Positions 1 through 7,405 of a DNA stretch of 40,159 nucleotides are shown here, piece after piece. Origin of the DNA: a virus. The stretch covers positions 1 through 40,159 of IMG/VR virus record IMGVR_UViG_3300035670_013243, one strand, 5' to 3'. The notes below the pieces were generated by a model that was given only the letters and a program-made list of their open reading frames with translations, did no database searches and was not told the DNA's origin. The translations under genes and the position numbers were made by a program. The first letter of the stretch is position 1. Each line of letters begins with the position of its first letter.

Positions 1-168
1 CAAACACAAGTGCAAGCACTACAAGCACAAAACCTACAAGCTTCTGTTAAAGAACTTGCATCTGCTCTTGAATCACTTAAGTCAGAACAAGTAGCAGCAG
101 TGGTTGATCCTGTAGCTGCAACAGAACCACCTCCAGCAACTACTTCTTCAAAGAAAAAATCAGCTTGA
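1..168 (+). CDS. C-terminal end of an unknown protein (5' end outside window)
   Basis: An open frame runs from base 1 to a TGA at 166-168 and encodes the last 55 residues of a protein. The visible part is rich in Gln, Ala, Leu and Glu with heptad-like spacing, which suggests a coiled coil. It ends in a Pro/Thr/Ser stretch and a basic Lys-rich tail (SSKKKSA). A hairpin terminator follows within 30 bases, which supports this as a real gene end. The family cannot be told from this fragment. Confidence 0.75.
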   Translation, partial: QTQVQALQAQNLQASVKELASALESLKSEQVAAVVDPVAATEPPPATTSSKKKSA

Positions 169-194
169 TTTAAACCAATTTTAGAAACCAATCA

Positions 195-231
195 CGCTCT
201 AGTGGTTATACTGCTAGAGCGTTTTCTTTTT
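195..231 (+). terminator. Rho-independent terminator after the first gene
   Basis: A perfect 8-bp stem (CGCTCTAG at 195-202 with CTAGAGCG at 214-221) and an 11-nt loop are followed by TTTTCTTTTT. It ends the plus-strand gene at 168. The last codons of the minus-strand HNH gene overlap it, so the two transcripts converge here. Confidence 0.85.
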
Positions 232-553
232 CTCGTTCTAAATACTTTACCGAGTCTTCTATAACATTTGGATTTTCTTTTTTCCAATTGTTTAAATGAC
301 CAATCTTAAAATGACACCTGTGAGTTTTTGTTTCACATAACGTTATAAGATTTTCTTCATCAAGTTCAAGTTCTGGATATAAATGAAATGGCTTTATGTG
401 GTGAACTTGCAGATTGGTTTCTGAACCACAAGCTGCACACGTTGGAAACGATTTTAAATGGATTTTACGAACATCATCCCAACGAGGTGATCGTAGCTTT
501 AGTGGTTTACCTTTAACGGCTTCCTTAATGGCTTTATAAAGGCGTGTAAGCAT
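206..553 (-). CDS. HNH endonuclease, free-standing (probable homing endonuclease)
   Basis: This 115-residue protein has a compact zinc-stabilised HNH nuclease domain. Visible elements are C39-x2-C42, the catalytic-type pair H51-H52 in LQVHHIKP, N68 in NLITLC, and C73/H78/C80/H81. HNH enzymes of this size in phages nick or cut DNA, and many are mobile homing genes. It lies downstream of the capsid gene and next to a GIY-YIG homing gene, which supports mobility. The start at 553 has TTGGAG about ten bases upstream, but the ATG sits in a hairpin (551-573). A role as a packaging-associated HNH nuclease is possible, although the terminase is far away. Confidence 0.85.
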   Translation of the reverse strand: MLTRLYKAIKEAVKGKPLKLRSPRWDDVRKIHLKSFPTCAACGSETNLQVHHIKPFHLYPELELDEENLITLCETKTHRCHFKIGHLNNWKKENPNVIEDSVKYLEREKENALAV

Positions 554-573
554 CTTGATATATCTCCAAGATG
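551..573 (-). promoter_or_regulatory. Start-codon-sequestering hairpin of the HNH gene
   Basis: On the coding strand CATCTTG (573-567) pairs with CAAGATG (557-551). The GGAG ribosome site is in the 9-nt loop and the ATG is in the 3' arm. This would limit translation from transcripts that include the whole hairpin. T4 homing endonuclease genes such as I-TevI are known to be controlled by RNA hairpins of this type. Confidence 0.6.
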
Positions 574-590
574 TAAATAGTACAAAAGCA

Positions 591-622
591 GAAGGGCAGC
601 CTTTTGAGCTGCCCTTCCTTTT
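591..622. terminator. Hairpin terminator between the two homing endonuclease genes
   Basis: A perfect 10-bp stem (GAAGGGCAGC at 591-600, GCTGCCCTTC at 608-617) encloses loop CTTTTGA. CTTTTAT follows on plus and TGCTTTTG on minus. It lies just past the stop of the minus-strand GIY-YIG gene and probably acts on that transcript. Its loop is identical to that of the hairpin at 1651-1679. Confidence 0.75.
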
Positions 623-645
623 ATCTAGTCACTTGCACAGGGTAT

Positions 646-1569
646 TTACCCCATATCAAGAGAGGTCACTATTGCTAGAGCATATCCAAACACAGATTTA
701 CACTTTCCGTTTAAAACCTTGATCAACGTTGAATATGGCAAGCCTAAGTCTTTACATTGTTGCTTGACATTTGAAGTTAATACAATCTCTAAACCTTCAT
801 GGTTAACAAGTTTTAATCCTACGTATTTGCCACCGCTTATCTTTTCTTTATGCTCTTTACTTAAAGGTTTTCTAACTTGTCCTTTTTTACTAGTGTATTC
901 TGGTTCTTGTTCTCCTACAAACCACCCTCCAGAACTCTTTAGTTTGCCTTTTACTAGCTGATGAAAAGCTTTATAGCTTAATCCTCTATCCAAACAAAAC
1001 TGTCGAACAGAACCGCTTATAACAACCTTTTCACCAGTCTCTTTGTTGGTTACAGTTATGTTGTTCTGAGATTGTTCTTGCCATTGCTTATATGCATTTT
1101 GTCTGGATTGTTCTTTTAGTTCGGGAGTTTGCCACACTTCTTTTAACTTGGCTGTGTGTTTTGCACGACGCTCCTCATTAAATGGTTTACATCGTCCATC
1201 CGTTAATGGATCGATTTGTTTCTTATTGCGTGAACCACCACGACTATCCATTGCATATGGAACTAAGTTGTAGCAGTTCTTTTGATTATCATACCATTGA
1301 TCGATATGAAACTGCTCTCGCTCGACTCTGGTTTTCCTATCACCCATCACAGTCTCAATAACTTCAAATAAGAAAACCTCAGATCCACACTTGTTATAAT
1401 CATTTTGCAAAAACTTATTTAGGTGCCTTCCAGCTTCTAGTTCAGTTTTATGTCCCCTTGCTCTATCCTTAAAACGATATGTAGACCCGATATAAATCCT
1501 ACCATTTTGTAGATTTAGAATCTTGTATATACCACCTTCATTGCCTTTATCATGAAAGATTAGTTCCAT
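646..1569 (-). CDS. GIY-YIG homing endonuclease with NUMOD-type DNA-binding repeats
   Basis: This 307-residue protein opens with a GIY-YIG nuclease domain (GIY at 13-15, YIG at 26-28, then R and H in the RARGHK segment and a Glu further on). The C-terminal half holds two related about 45-residue modules, each with a short strand followed by a helix-turn-helix ending in a Gly/Phe-rich turn (around 172-217 and 255-300). Between them is a NUMOD3-like segment (KPLSKEHKEKIS). This architecture matches segmented phage homing endonucleases, where the repeats give target specificity. It is flanked by two look-alike terminators, as expected for insertion between terminator and next gene. The likely target is a neighbouring gene in a related phage. 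Confidence 0.92.
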   Translation of the reverse strand: MELIFHDKGNEGGIYKILNLQNGRIYIGSTYRFKDRARGHKTELEAGRHLNKFLQNDYNKCGSEVFLFEVIETVMGDRKTRVEREQFHIDQWYDNQKNCYNLVPYAMDSRGGSRNKKQIDPLTDGRCKPFNEERRAKHTAKLKEVWQTPELKEQSRQNAYKQWQEQSQNNITVTNKETGEKVVISGSVRQFCLDRGLSYKAFHQLVKGKLKSSGGWFVGEQEPEYTSKKGQVRKPLSKEHKEKISGGKYVGLKLVNHEGLEIVLTSNVKQQCKDLGLPYSTLIKVLNGKCKSVFGYALAIVTSLDMG

Positions 1570-1589
1570 ATATCACCTCTTAGATATAT
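1568..1589 (-). promoter_or_regulatory. Start-site hairpin of the GIY-YIG gene
   Basis: On the coding strand ATATATC (1589-1583) pairs with GATATAT (1574-1568). The loop TAAGAGGT contains the ribosome site, and the first bases of the ATG fall in the 3' arm. It has the same design as the hairpin of the neighbouring HNH gene although the sequences differ. Translational control is inferred by analogy with T4 I-TevI-type genes. Confidence 0.55.
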
Positions 1590-1650
1590 ATTATCACACA
1601 AAGACTGTTTTGGATATGGATTGTTTGTTTTGCCTAATCTCTAAAATGCA

Positions 1651-1685
1651 GAAAGAGCGGGCTTTTGACCCGCTCTTTCCTTGTT
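1651..1685. terminator. Terminator of the head operon
   Basis: A perfect 11-bp stem (GAAAGAGCGGG at 1651-1661, CCCGCTCTTTC at 1669-1679) has loop CTTTTGA. On the minus strand it lies just after the capsid-gene stop at 1708 and is followed by TGCATTTTAG. It very likely ends the abundant capsid transcript. Confidence 0.85.
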
Positions 1686-1707
1686 ATCCTAGTTTTTCAG
1701 GACTTTT

Positions 1708-3663
1708 TCAAATGATTGACATATCGAGGCAGGTCACGGTGGCGTAGAAGTCTGCACGTACCATCTTCTTGCCGTAACGTGTCATGATGCCCTTACGTGG
1801 TGTAAAGTCCTCTTGACCGTAGATTACGGGGGTGAGGATGAGTGGTACGTATGGAGCGTAGATATAACCGCTTTCAAGGAAGGTTGAACCCTTAAGACCA
1901 ACAAGGATCTTGTTTACTGGGAAGTATGGGTCAACAAACACGCTGTAGCGACCGTTTACTGTACCTACTGCTTCTGCACCAATGCTCATGTTGTCACGAA
2001 CTTGGCCATCGCCGTCGATCTTGTAGTTGGCACGGTAAGCAACAGTTGCTTCAAGAATGGTACCCACTTCTGGTGAGCACACGATGAAGTTACCTGAACC
2101 ACGAAGAGTCTTCTTGTGGATGACGTTGGCTGCGTCGGTGATGGTTTCGATAAGTGTTTCGTACCATTCACGGACTGTGCCGGTGAATTGTGGACCTGGG
2201 TATACAGTGTTTGTACGAGCAACTTCGGTACCAGTGTACTTGTTGACGAAGCGACCTGGGGCACGGCTCCAGAAGTAGTTAGCTGCTTGAGCTTGTGTAA
2301 GTAGGTCGTTGAGAATTTCACGGTCGATATCCAATGTGATCATTTCAGAAAGGATATTTGTGAGTTCTGCTTCAACGTCGATTGAGTAGAATGCTGTGAG
2401 GTCTTGGGCCATTTCTGGTGACCAGCGTGCACGTAGCTTACGGGTTGTTGCTGTAACAGCTACTGAATCGATTTTGATGTCAACGTCTGGGATGCGTGGT
2501 GATGCATCAACAGCGAAGTTTGATTCAAAGCTTGGGATGGTAAGGGCTGAACCATCTGAATTAACTGAGAGAGCGTCAGCGATTGGTGCTGAAGCTGTTA
2601 CTTGTGTGGTTACGCTACCGAGAGATACGGCTGCAACGCTTTGTGCGTTTGCAAGGCCCATTGCAAAGAGAAGGTGTGAACCGTTGAATGGATCTGGTGT
2701 AAAGGTTGAGCTAGTTCCAGCATCAGTCCAGTTACCACGCTTTGTAAAGCGACGGAAGTTGAGAACTGCTTCGCCTTGTTGATAAGTTTGTGGAGGTGCT
2801 GTAAAGGTTGAAGTTGATGAACCAAGACCTGTTACTGCAATTTGTTCAACCGAGGTAAGGTCTGCACCATTGATTGCTGTTGTTAGTTGTGAGGCTGACA
2901 CAACTAAGAAGGTATAATCGAGCACACTGTTTTCAACGTCTGTTGAAAGAAGTGGATCATAATCTACAAAACGTGCGTTGTAACCAACGAAACCTGCTGA
3001 AGCTGATACTGATGAACCTGTGAGCCATGTTGTTCCACCGGTCCATGCACCAAGAGCAACTACGCCTGTTGCGAGTTTGCCTTGTACGTGTACCTTTGAG
3101 TAGCCAGAACCGATGAGGTTGTATTGACCACCAGCGGCGAGTGAACCGCTTGTGCGGATTACTGAACCGGATGGGTTGGTGTATACTGATTGACCACGAG
3201 CATATGTTGCTGCACCAGGATCTGCTGATGTAGAAAATTGGTTAGCGGCTGTAGCAGCGTCACCACCGACGTATGAACCGTAGGTGTAATCTAGATAGAA
3301 GAGTAGACCTGATGGAAGGCTCATTGGTTGTACGCTGACGATTTCGTTGGCTACGAGGCCAGCGAATACACGGCGTACGATTGGGAATGCTACGTTGGTG
3401 AAACCTGCCACTTGACCAGAGGATGCAAGTGATGCACCACCGGTTGAGAGTGAAAGGCTTTCGTTGAGCATTGAAGAGCCACCCTTGAGAACTTCTACAG
3501 CTTGGTTTTCAAGAAGGCGAGCCATCTTTTGCTTGCCAGAATTTGAAAGACCTTCTAGAAGACCTGTGCGTGACCATTTGCCGACCATGCGTTCATCGCC
3601 AGCAGTTGCTGCGGTACGTTGAATACCTTCAGCGAGTTGTGATAGGGTTAGTGTACGTGACAT
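1708..3663 (-). CDS. 23: Major capsid protein, T4 gp23-like
   Basis: This 651-residue protein is the hexamer-forming HK97-fold capsid subunit. The N-terminal segment GLLEGLSNSGKQKMARLLENQ matches the gp23 pro-region, and NVAFPIVRRVF...VQPMSLPSGLLFYLDY (about 90-127) is the family hallmark. The helix with MAQDL...IDVEAELTNIL (about 415-440) marks the second conserved block. [L]-x-E candidate cleavage sites for the prohead protease occur in the pro-region (LLE at 36-38 and 51-53 area). T4 gp23 has 521 residues, and the extra length lies mostly between the two conserved blocks, so the surface insertion is enlarged. AAGGAG precedes the ATG. It is last in the head operon, as in T4. Confidence 0.97.
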   Translation of the reverse strand: MSRTLTLSQLAEGIQRTAATAGDERMVGKWSRTGLLEGLSNSGKQKMARLLENQAVEVLKGGSSMLNESLSLSTGGASLASSGQVAGFTNVAFPIVRRVFAGLVANEIVSVQPMSLPSGLLFYLDYTYGSYVGGDAATAANQFSTSADPGAATYARGQSVYTNPSGSVIRTSGSLAAGGQYNLIGSGYSKVHVQGKLATGVVALGAWTGGTTWLTGSSVSASAGFVGYNARFVDYDPLLSTDVENSVLDYTFLVVSASQLTTAINGADLTSVEQIAVTGLGSSTSTFTAPPQTYQQGEAVLNFRRFTKRGNWTDAGTSSTFTPDPFNGSHLLFAMGLANAQSVAAVSLGSVTTQVTASAPIADALSVNSDGSALTIPSFESNFAVDASPRIPDVDIKIDSVAVTATTRKLRARWSPEMAQDLTAFYSIDVEAELTNILSEMITLDIDREILNDLLTQAQAANYFWSRAPGRFVNKYTGTEVARTNTVYPGPQFTGTVREWYETLIETITDAANVIHKKTLRGSGNFIVCSPEVGTILEATVAYRANYKIDGDGQVRDNMSIGAEAVGTVNGRYSVFVDPYFPVNKILVGLKGSTFLESGYIYAPYVPLILTPVIYGQEDFTPRKGIMTRYGKKMVRADFYATVTCLDMSII

Positions 3664-3727
3664 TTGTTAATTCTCCTTATTCGTTGTTTAATAGTACCTA
3701 AATGGTAACTTATCTCTAACTATGCAC

Positions 3728-4768
3728 TTATCTTGCGTTTCTCTTTACACCAGCAAGGATTTGCCAGCGTGAAGTGTCGAAGCTTGGTTCTACATATGAT
3801 TCTGTAAGCATACGACCTGGACGTTGTGCTGATTCTTTAATCATTGCACCGTTTTTCATTCCAGCGTTTAGTACACGAACAAGACGGTTGTAGATTTCTT
3901 TTGCTTCTGCAATTGTGTTGGCACTGTCGAGATACTCAACGATTTTGCGTTTTTGTGCCCCGGTCAATTCGTCCCTCACGAAAAGCTTGTTTACATACAA
4001 TGAGCGAGCGGTGAGAAGTTGTGTTTCATGAAGTTGACCACGAAGAGTCTTGGTTTCATTCACAGCCTTACGAACAATCTTGCGTGATTCCATAAGAGCT
4101 TTTTCTGAAGATTCCTCTTCTGGAGCTTCAACTTCTTCGTCATCTTCTTCTACTTCAACTTCTTCATCGCCCATATCTTCTTCGGCGCTCATATCTTCTT
4201 CGGCGCCCATATCCATATCTAGTTCTTCATCTTCTCCGCCCATATCTTCTTCGTCCATGTCAACGTCAAGTTCATCACCATCAAGTGATACATTAACGTT
4301 TTGAACGTCTTCACCAGAAACACCATCTAGATCAATGGTGAGTGAAAGCTTGTCTTCCGCTTGTTCACGAAGAGCCTTAAGACGTGCACGAGCTTTGCGT
4401 GCTTCCGTTATAACTTCTTCGTTACTGAGCTCAAGAACAACTTCGTCGTTTTCTCTGTACATATCTTCTTCATCAACGGGTTCTTCTTGCATTTCTCCCA
4501 TAAGTTCACTGATTTCTTCTTCTAGTTGTTCTAGAAGAGATTCTGGTGATGGTTTGCCTGGCCATTCTTTCTTTTGCTTGGTTGGGAATGGAGCACTTTC
4601 GGCTTCAGCTTTGACACCCTTTGGATTACCAGAAACTCTATGAGCATGTTCTGCTGAACCGCCCTCTGAATCACCAGCAGGATCAACCTTGCCTACTGCA
4701 TCTTCAAAACCTTCTGCGCCTTCGAAAAGTGATCTAACTAAATCTTTCAATGAATTCTTGTTTGCCAT
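3728..4768 (-). other. Possible internal translation start giving a 346-residue scaffold
   Basis: Met433 of the 778-residue frame (ATG at 4768-4766) is preceded by AAAGGG with seven bases between, as good a ribosome site as any in the operon. The product MANKNSLKDLVRSLFEG... begins with a short amphipathic helix ending in a LFE-G site, like other virion proteins here. Its size is close to T4 gp22 (269 residues). In-frame nested scaffolds are known in other phages (lambda Nu3 within C). Whether both products are made cannot be told from sequence. Confidence 0.5.
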
Positions 4769-6064
4769 TTTATTACCCTTTACTAGTGGATTTTGCTTAT
4801 AACTAGTGATTACGTTCAGATTTTCATATAGCAATCCCAATCTGTCTTCATTGAAAGAAAATAGTCTAGGGGATATTGCATTTTTTGCCTTTAAACCAAG
4901 CAAGTTGTTATATAGTGAAAACAATTGTTTTTCATACGCTTCTTTAAGAAAAGAAACATTTTCACTAGACTTGTTGCGTAGTGATTCAACCAAACCTTCT
5001 GTACGATCAAGGCTTGTTTTGAAATTCTTGTATTCTGTTACAGGAGCAGGAGCAGCCGGTGCAGCAGGAGCAGGAACACCCGCAGCTGCTGGGGCTGGTG
5101 TAACAGGTGGTTGTGCAGGATTTGGATCTTGACCAGCCATTGCTGAATCCATTGGTCCTGGTACTGCTGGAGGTGCTGGTACTGCTGGTACTGCTGGAGG
5201 TGCTCCTGGTGCTGCTGGAGGTACTGCTGGAGGTGCTCCTGGTGCTGCTGGAGGTACTGCTGGAGGTGCTGCTGGAGGTGCTCCTGGTACTGCTGGTGCT
5301 GCTGGTACTGCTGAAGGTCCACCAACAATATTATTAACTGGAACTCCAGGTTGTTCAGTTTGTACAGATGCTGGACCAGCTGGAGGCAATGCTGCTGGAT
5401 CAGCTGGATCAGCTGCTGGAGGAGCGGCTGGGGCAGCTTGTTCACGCAATAGTTTTTGCACTGCACGATAAATTTCTGCAAGAGATTCTGGTGGTGGAGG
5501 TTCTGCTCCTGGTGCAGCTTCTGGTGATGGTGGAGGTGGAGCACCTTCTGGAGAAGCCATGACTTCTGGAGTTACTTCCTCGGATGGTGGAGATACTGCT
5601 GCTGGAGTTTCTACTGTACCTGTTGCTGCTGGTGTTGTTTCTTTTTGGAAAAGAGCATCTACAGGAATAACGATTTGTTGTTCTCCAGCTGGTCCAATAT
5701 CAATTTTACCAATAACATCTGAACCAGGAGTTTTGATTGGTGGTGCAGCAGCAGAAACTGCTGGTGTCATTCCTGGCATTGGTGGTTTGACTTCAGCACC
5801 ACCTGGGGCTGCCGCATCAATTGGTCCTGTTGAACCTGCGTCTGGAGATGGTGGTGGTGGAGGGGGTGGAGGTGCATCAGCAGAAGCTTCTGGTGCAGGA
5901 GGTGGTTCCTCTTGTTCCAAGATAATCCCTGAGATTTCTTTATCAATCATTTGTTTAATTAATGGTTGAACTGCTTCTAACACTGCATTTTTTGCTTCTG
6001 CTGCTGCTGCCTCACGAAGCTTCTTTGCTTCAATCAATGCTTCTTGGTACAAGGGTGTTGACAT
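3728..6064 (-). CDS. Prohead scaffold/core protein with a long Pro/Ala-rich N-terminal half (gp22 position)
   Basis: This 778-residue protein lies between protease and capsid genes, where T4 has scaffold gp22. The N-terminus is helical (YQEALIEAKKLREAA). Residues about 50-330 are very Pro/Ala-rich with tandem APPAVPP-type repeats. From Met433 it reads like an independent scaffold protein: SLFEG site, highly acidic repeats (DMGGEDEELDMDMG and similar), then a helical basic C-terminus with LLTARSLYVNKLF. Acidic, helical, protease-cleaved proteins are typical of T4-type cores. A strong internal start exists at 4768. Function is inferred from position and composition. The long Pro/Ala arm is unusual and may be a tether or a separate gene fused on. 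Confidence 0.75.
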   Translation of the reverse strand: MSTPLYQEALIEAKKLREAAAAEAKNAVLEAVQPLIKQMIDKEISGIILEQEEPPPAPEASADAPPPPPPPPSPDAGSTGPIDAAAPGGAEVKPPMPGMTPAVSAAAPPIKTPGSDVIGKIDIGPAGEQQIVIPVDALFQKETTPAATGTVETPAAVSPPSEEVTPEVMASPEGAPPPPSPEAAPGAEPPPPESLAEIYRAVQKLLREQAAPAAPPAADPADPAALPPAGPASVQTEQPGVPVNNIVGGPSAVPAAPAVPGAPPAAPPAVPPAAPGAPPAVPPAAPGAPPAVPAVPAPPAVPGPMDSAMAGQDPNPAQPPVTPAPAAAGVPAPAAPAAPAPVTEYKNFKTSLDRTEGLVESLRNKSSENVSFLKEAYEKQLFSLYNNLLGLKAKNAISPRLFSFNEDRLGLLYENLNVITSYKQNPLVKGNKMANKNSLKDLVRSLFEGAEGFEDAVGKVDPAGDSEGGSAEHAHRVSGNPKGVKAEAESAPFPTKQKKEWPGKPSPESLLEQLEEEISELMGEMQEEPVDEEDMYRENDEVVLELSNEEVITEARKARARLKALREQAEDKLSLTIDLDGVSGEDVQNVNVSLDGDELDVDMDEEDMGGEDEELDMDMGAEEDMSAEEDMGDEEVEVEEDDEEVEAPEEESSEKALMESRKIVRKAVNETKTLRGQLHETQLLTARSLYVNKLFVRDELTGAQKRKIVEYLDSANTIAEAKEIYNRLVRVLNAGMKNGAMIKESAQRPGRMLTESYVEPSFDTSRWQILAGVKRNAR
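5160..5320 (-). repeat. Tandem 33-bp coding repeats in the scaffold gene
   Basis: Near-identical units of about 33 bp made of GGTGCT, GGTACT and GGAGGT triplets recur. They encode an 11-residue Pro/Ala/Val/Gly unit such as APPAVPPAAPG. Slippage at such repeats would change the length of the arm without breaking the frame. Confidence 0.75.
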
Positions 6065-6120
6065 ATCTATAAGCTCCTAAAACTCACTTAATCTTATATA
6101 TGCTTGGCAAAGGAAATATT

Positions 6121-6756
6121 TCACGTTAATGGACGGGGAAACTGGCCACGGGCTCTTTGTTCAGTTGGTGTACCAGAACCACCAGAACCAACACCAAGAG
6201 TAAATCTACGCACTTTTCCTGTAACCTTTTCATTTGGTGCAACACCGTCTACTCTTCCCAGACTGTCTACGTTTTGATGCACTTCGACGCTTGGATTGTC
6301 GAAAGGTTCGGGCACTGCGCCGTTGATGCTACTAGAAACAACTGCTAGGTTTGTTGGATTAATACCAGCTGCTTCGCCGGGAGATGCAATAGTTGGAGAA
6401 TATGGTGTTCCAAGACCTGTTCCAACACCAACAGTAACAGTACTTTTGTCTCTTACCGCAACATATTCAGGATCAAGACTTCCACCAGCAACGGCTTGTG
6501 GTTCAAAACTTCTACGATATTGTGGAAACATAGCGTTTTCGCCGTTATATGCTTCCATTTTTTCTTTTGCGACTCTTAGAAGCTCCCTCTGCCCGTCTAG
6601 CGTATTTCTGGGAGCACCTGCTGCACCGCTTGGGGTATCAAATGCATCGATTAGCCCGGCATCATTTCTTTTTCCAAGATATGTTGCGTTTAGACCAGTA
6701 CCAACATTCATCGACGCTGGTGGTGTTGTTGTTTCGTAATCGGTTCTTGTTGCCAT
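6121..6756 (-). CDS. Unknown virion-associated protein in the head operon
   Basis: This 211-residue protein is rich in Gly, Pro, Thr and Ser with little predicted helix apart from residues about 50-75 (NTLDGQRELLRVAKEKMEAY). No family is recognised. Composition and its place between protease and scaffold suggest an extended structural or core-bound protein. The start has AAGGAG, nine bases upstream, next to a stable 8-bp hairpin. T4 has small core proteins gp67 and gp68 in this part of the operon, but upstream of the protease, so equivalence is not claimed. Confidence 0.7.
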   Translation of the reverse strand: MATRTDYETTTPPASMNVGTGLNATYLGKRNDAGLIDAFDTPSGAAGAPRNTLDGQRELLRVAKEKMEAYNGENAMFPQYRRSFEPQAVAGGSLDPEYVAVRDKSTVTVGVGTGLGTPYSPTIASPGEAAGINPTNLAVVSSSINGAVPEPFDNPSVEVHQNVDSLGRVDGVAPNEKVTGKVRRFTLGVGSGGSGTPTEQRARGQFPRPLT

Positions 6757-6767
6757 GATCTATTCTC

Positions 6768-6795
6768 CTTGTAGATGAATGTATTGTTCTACAAG
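6768..6795 (-). promoter_or_regulatory. Hairpin directly upstream of a ribosome site
   Basis: CTTGTAGA pairs perfectly with TCTACAAG around a 12-nt loop. On the coding strand the 3' arm ends exactly where the GGAG ribosome site begins. It may protect the mRNA 5' end, tune translation, or mark a processing point inside the head operon. Confidence 0.45.
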
Positions 6796-6829
6796 AATAA
6801 CTATAGATCAAGTTGTATTTTAGACGAGA

Positions 6830-7366
6830 TTATTCGAAACTACCCTTTTTAGCACCAGGAAGATGACCTTCGCCTGTGCCTCTAGGTCCACCAGGACGAT
6901 TGCTTATTGGTGAGTTAAAAGCTAAACGTGCCCAAGTTGAAGCAGAATTCTGTTGAGTCTGTTGCTGCTGATATTGTTGCTGAAGTGCTGCAACAGCATT
7001 TGGATCTCTTGGAGGAAGAGGATTACGTCCTTGTGGAACATAACCAAAAGAAGGAGAAGAAGGTGCTGTATTTTCTCCAAGTAATGCAAGATTAACTCCA
7101 GCAGGAAGAGTCATTCCATTTGGCATAATACCTTGTTGTTGCATTGGAAGTGAAGTAACAGCTGTGTCAGCAAATATTTGTTCCATAATAGGATTGCCTC
7201 CAGCAGCCATCTTTATTCTTGGATCTTGCATAACATTTCGTTGTTGTAAAATGTTTGCACGTTCAGCAAGCATTCCACCAACCATATGATCTAATGCACC
7301 TTCAGCAACCAACTCTTTTAGGCATTCTTTAACGATTGCTTTGAACTCTGTTTTTTGAATCTTCAT
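6830..7366 (-). CDS. Unknown head-operon protein with capsid-targeting-like N-terminus
   Basis: This 178-residue protein begins with an amphipathic helix (FKAIVKECLKELVAEGA) ending in a VAE-G site. The rest is Gln/Pro/Gly-rich and probably extended, including QQQYQQQQTQQN near 130-141. N-terminal helices of this type are common on virion proteins of T4-like phages, and in T4 the analogous leader of internal proteins directs packaging and is cut by gp21. The gene lies directly after the protease. No enzyme motif is seen, so it is probably a minor core or internal head protein. Confidence 0.7.
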   Translation of the reverse strand: MKIQKTEFKAIVKECLKELVAEGALDHMVGGMLAERANILQQRNVMQDPRIKMAAGGNPIMEQIFADTAVTSLPMQQQGIMPNGMTLPAGVNLALLGENTAPSSPSFGYVPQGRNPLPPRDPNAVAALQQQYQQQQTQQNSASTWARLAFNSPISNRPGGPRGTGEGHLPGAKKGSFE

Positions 7367-7405
7367 GGTATGTTATTTCTTATTGGCTAACAGCTATAGA
7401 TTGTT

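Noticed and set aside
4050-4643. Ser-rich plus-strand frames opposite the acidic scaffold part
   Set aside because: GAA/GAT/GAC codons read backwards give TTC/ATC/TCA; this is a shadow of the Asp/Glu-rich gene.
5160-5320. CRISPR-like array
   Set aside because: Repeats are contiguous, in frame and without unique spacers; they are protein-coding tandem repeats. No CRISPR array or cas gene is seen in the window.
5038-5544. Long alternate-frame open stretches opposite and within the scaffold gene (Leu/Gln/His-rich and Val/Leu-rich)
   Set aside because: They come from the triplet-like repeats of the Pro/Ala-rich coding sequence; compositions are implausible and no ribosome sites precede them.
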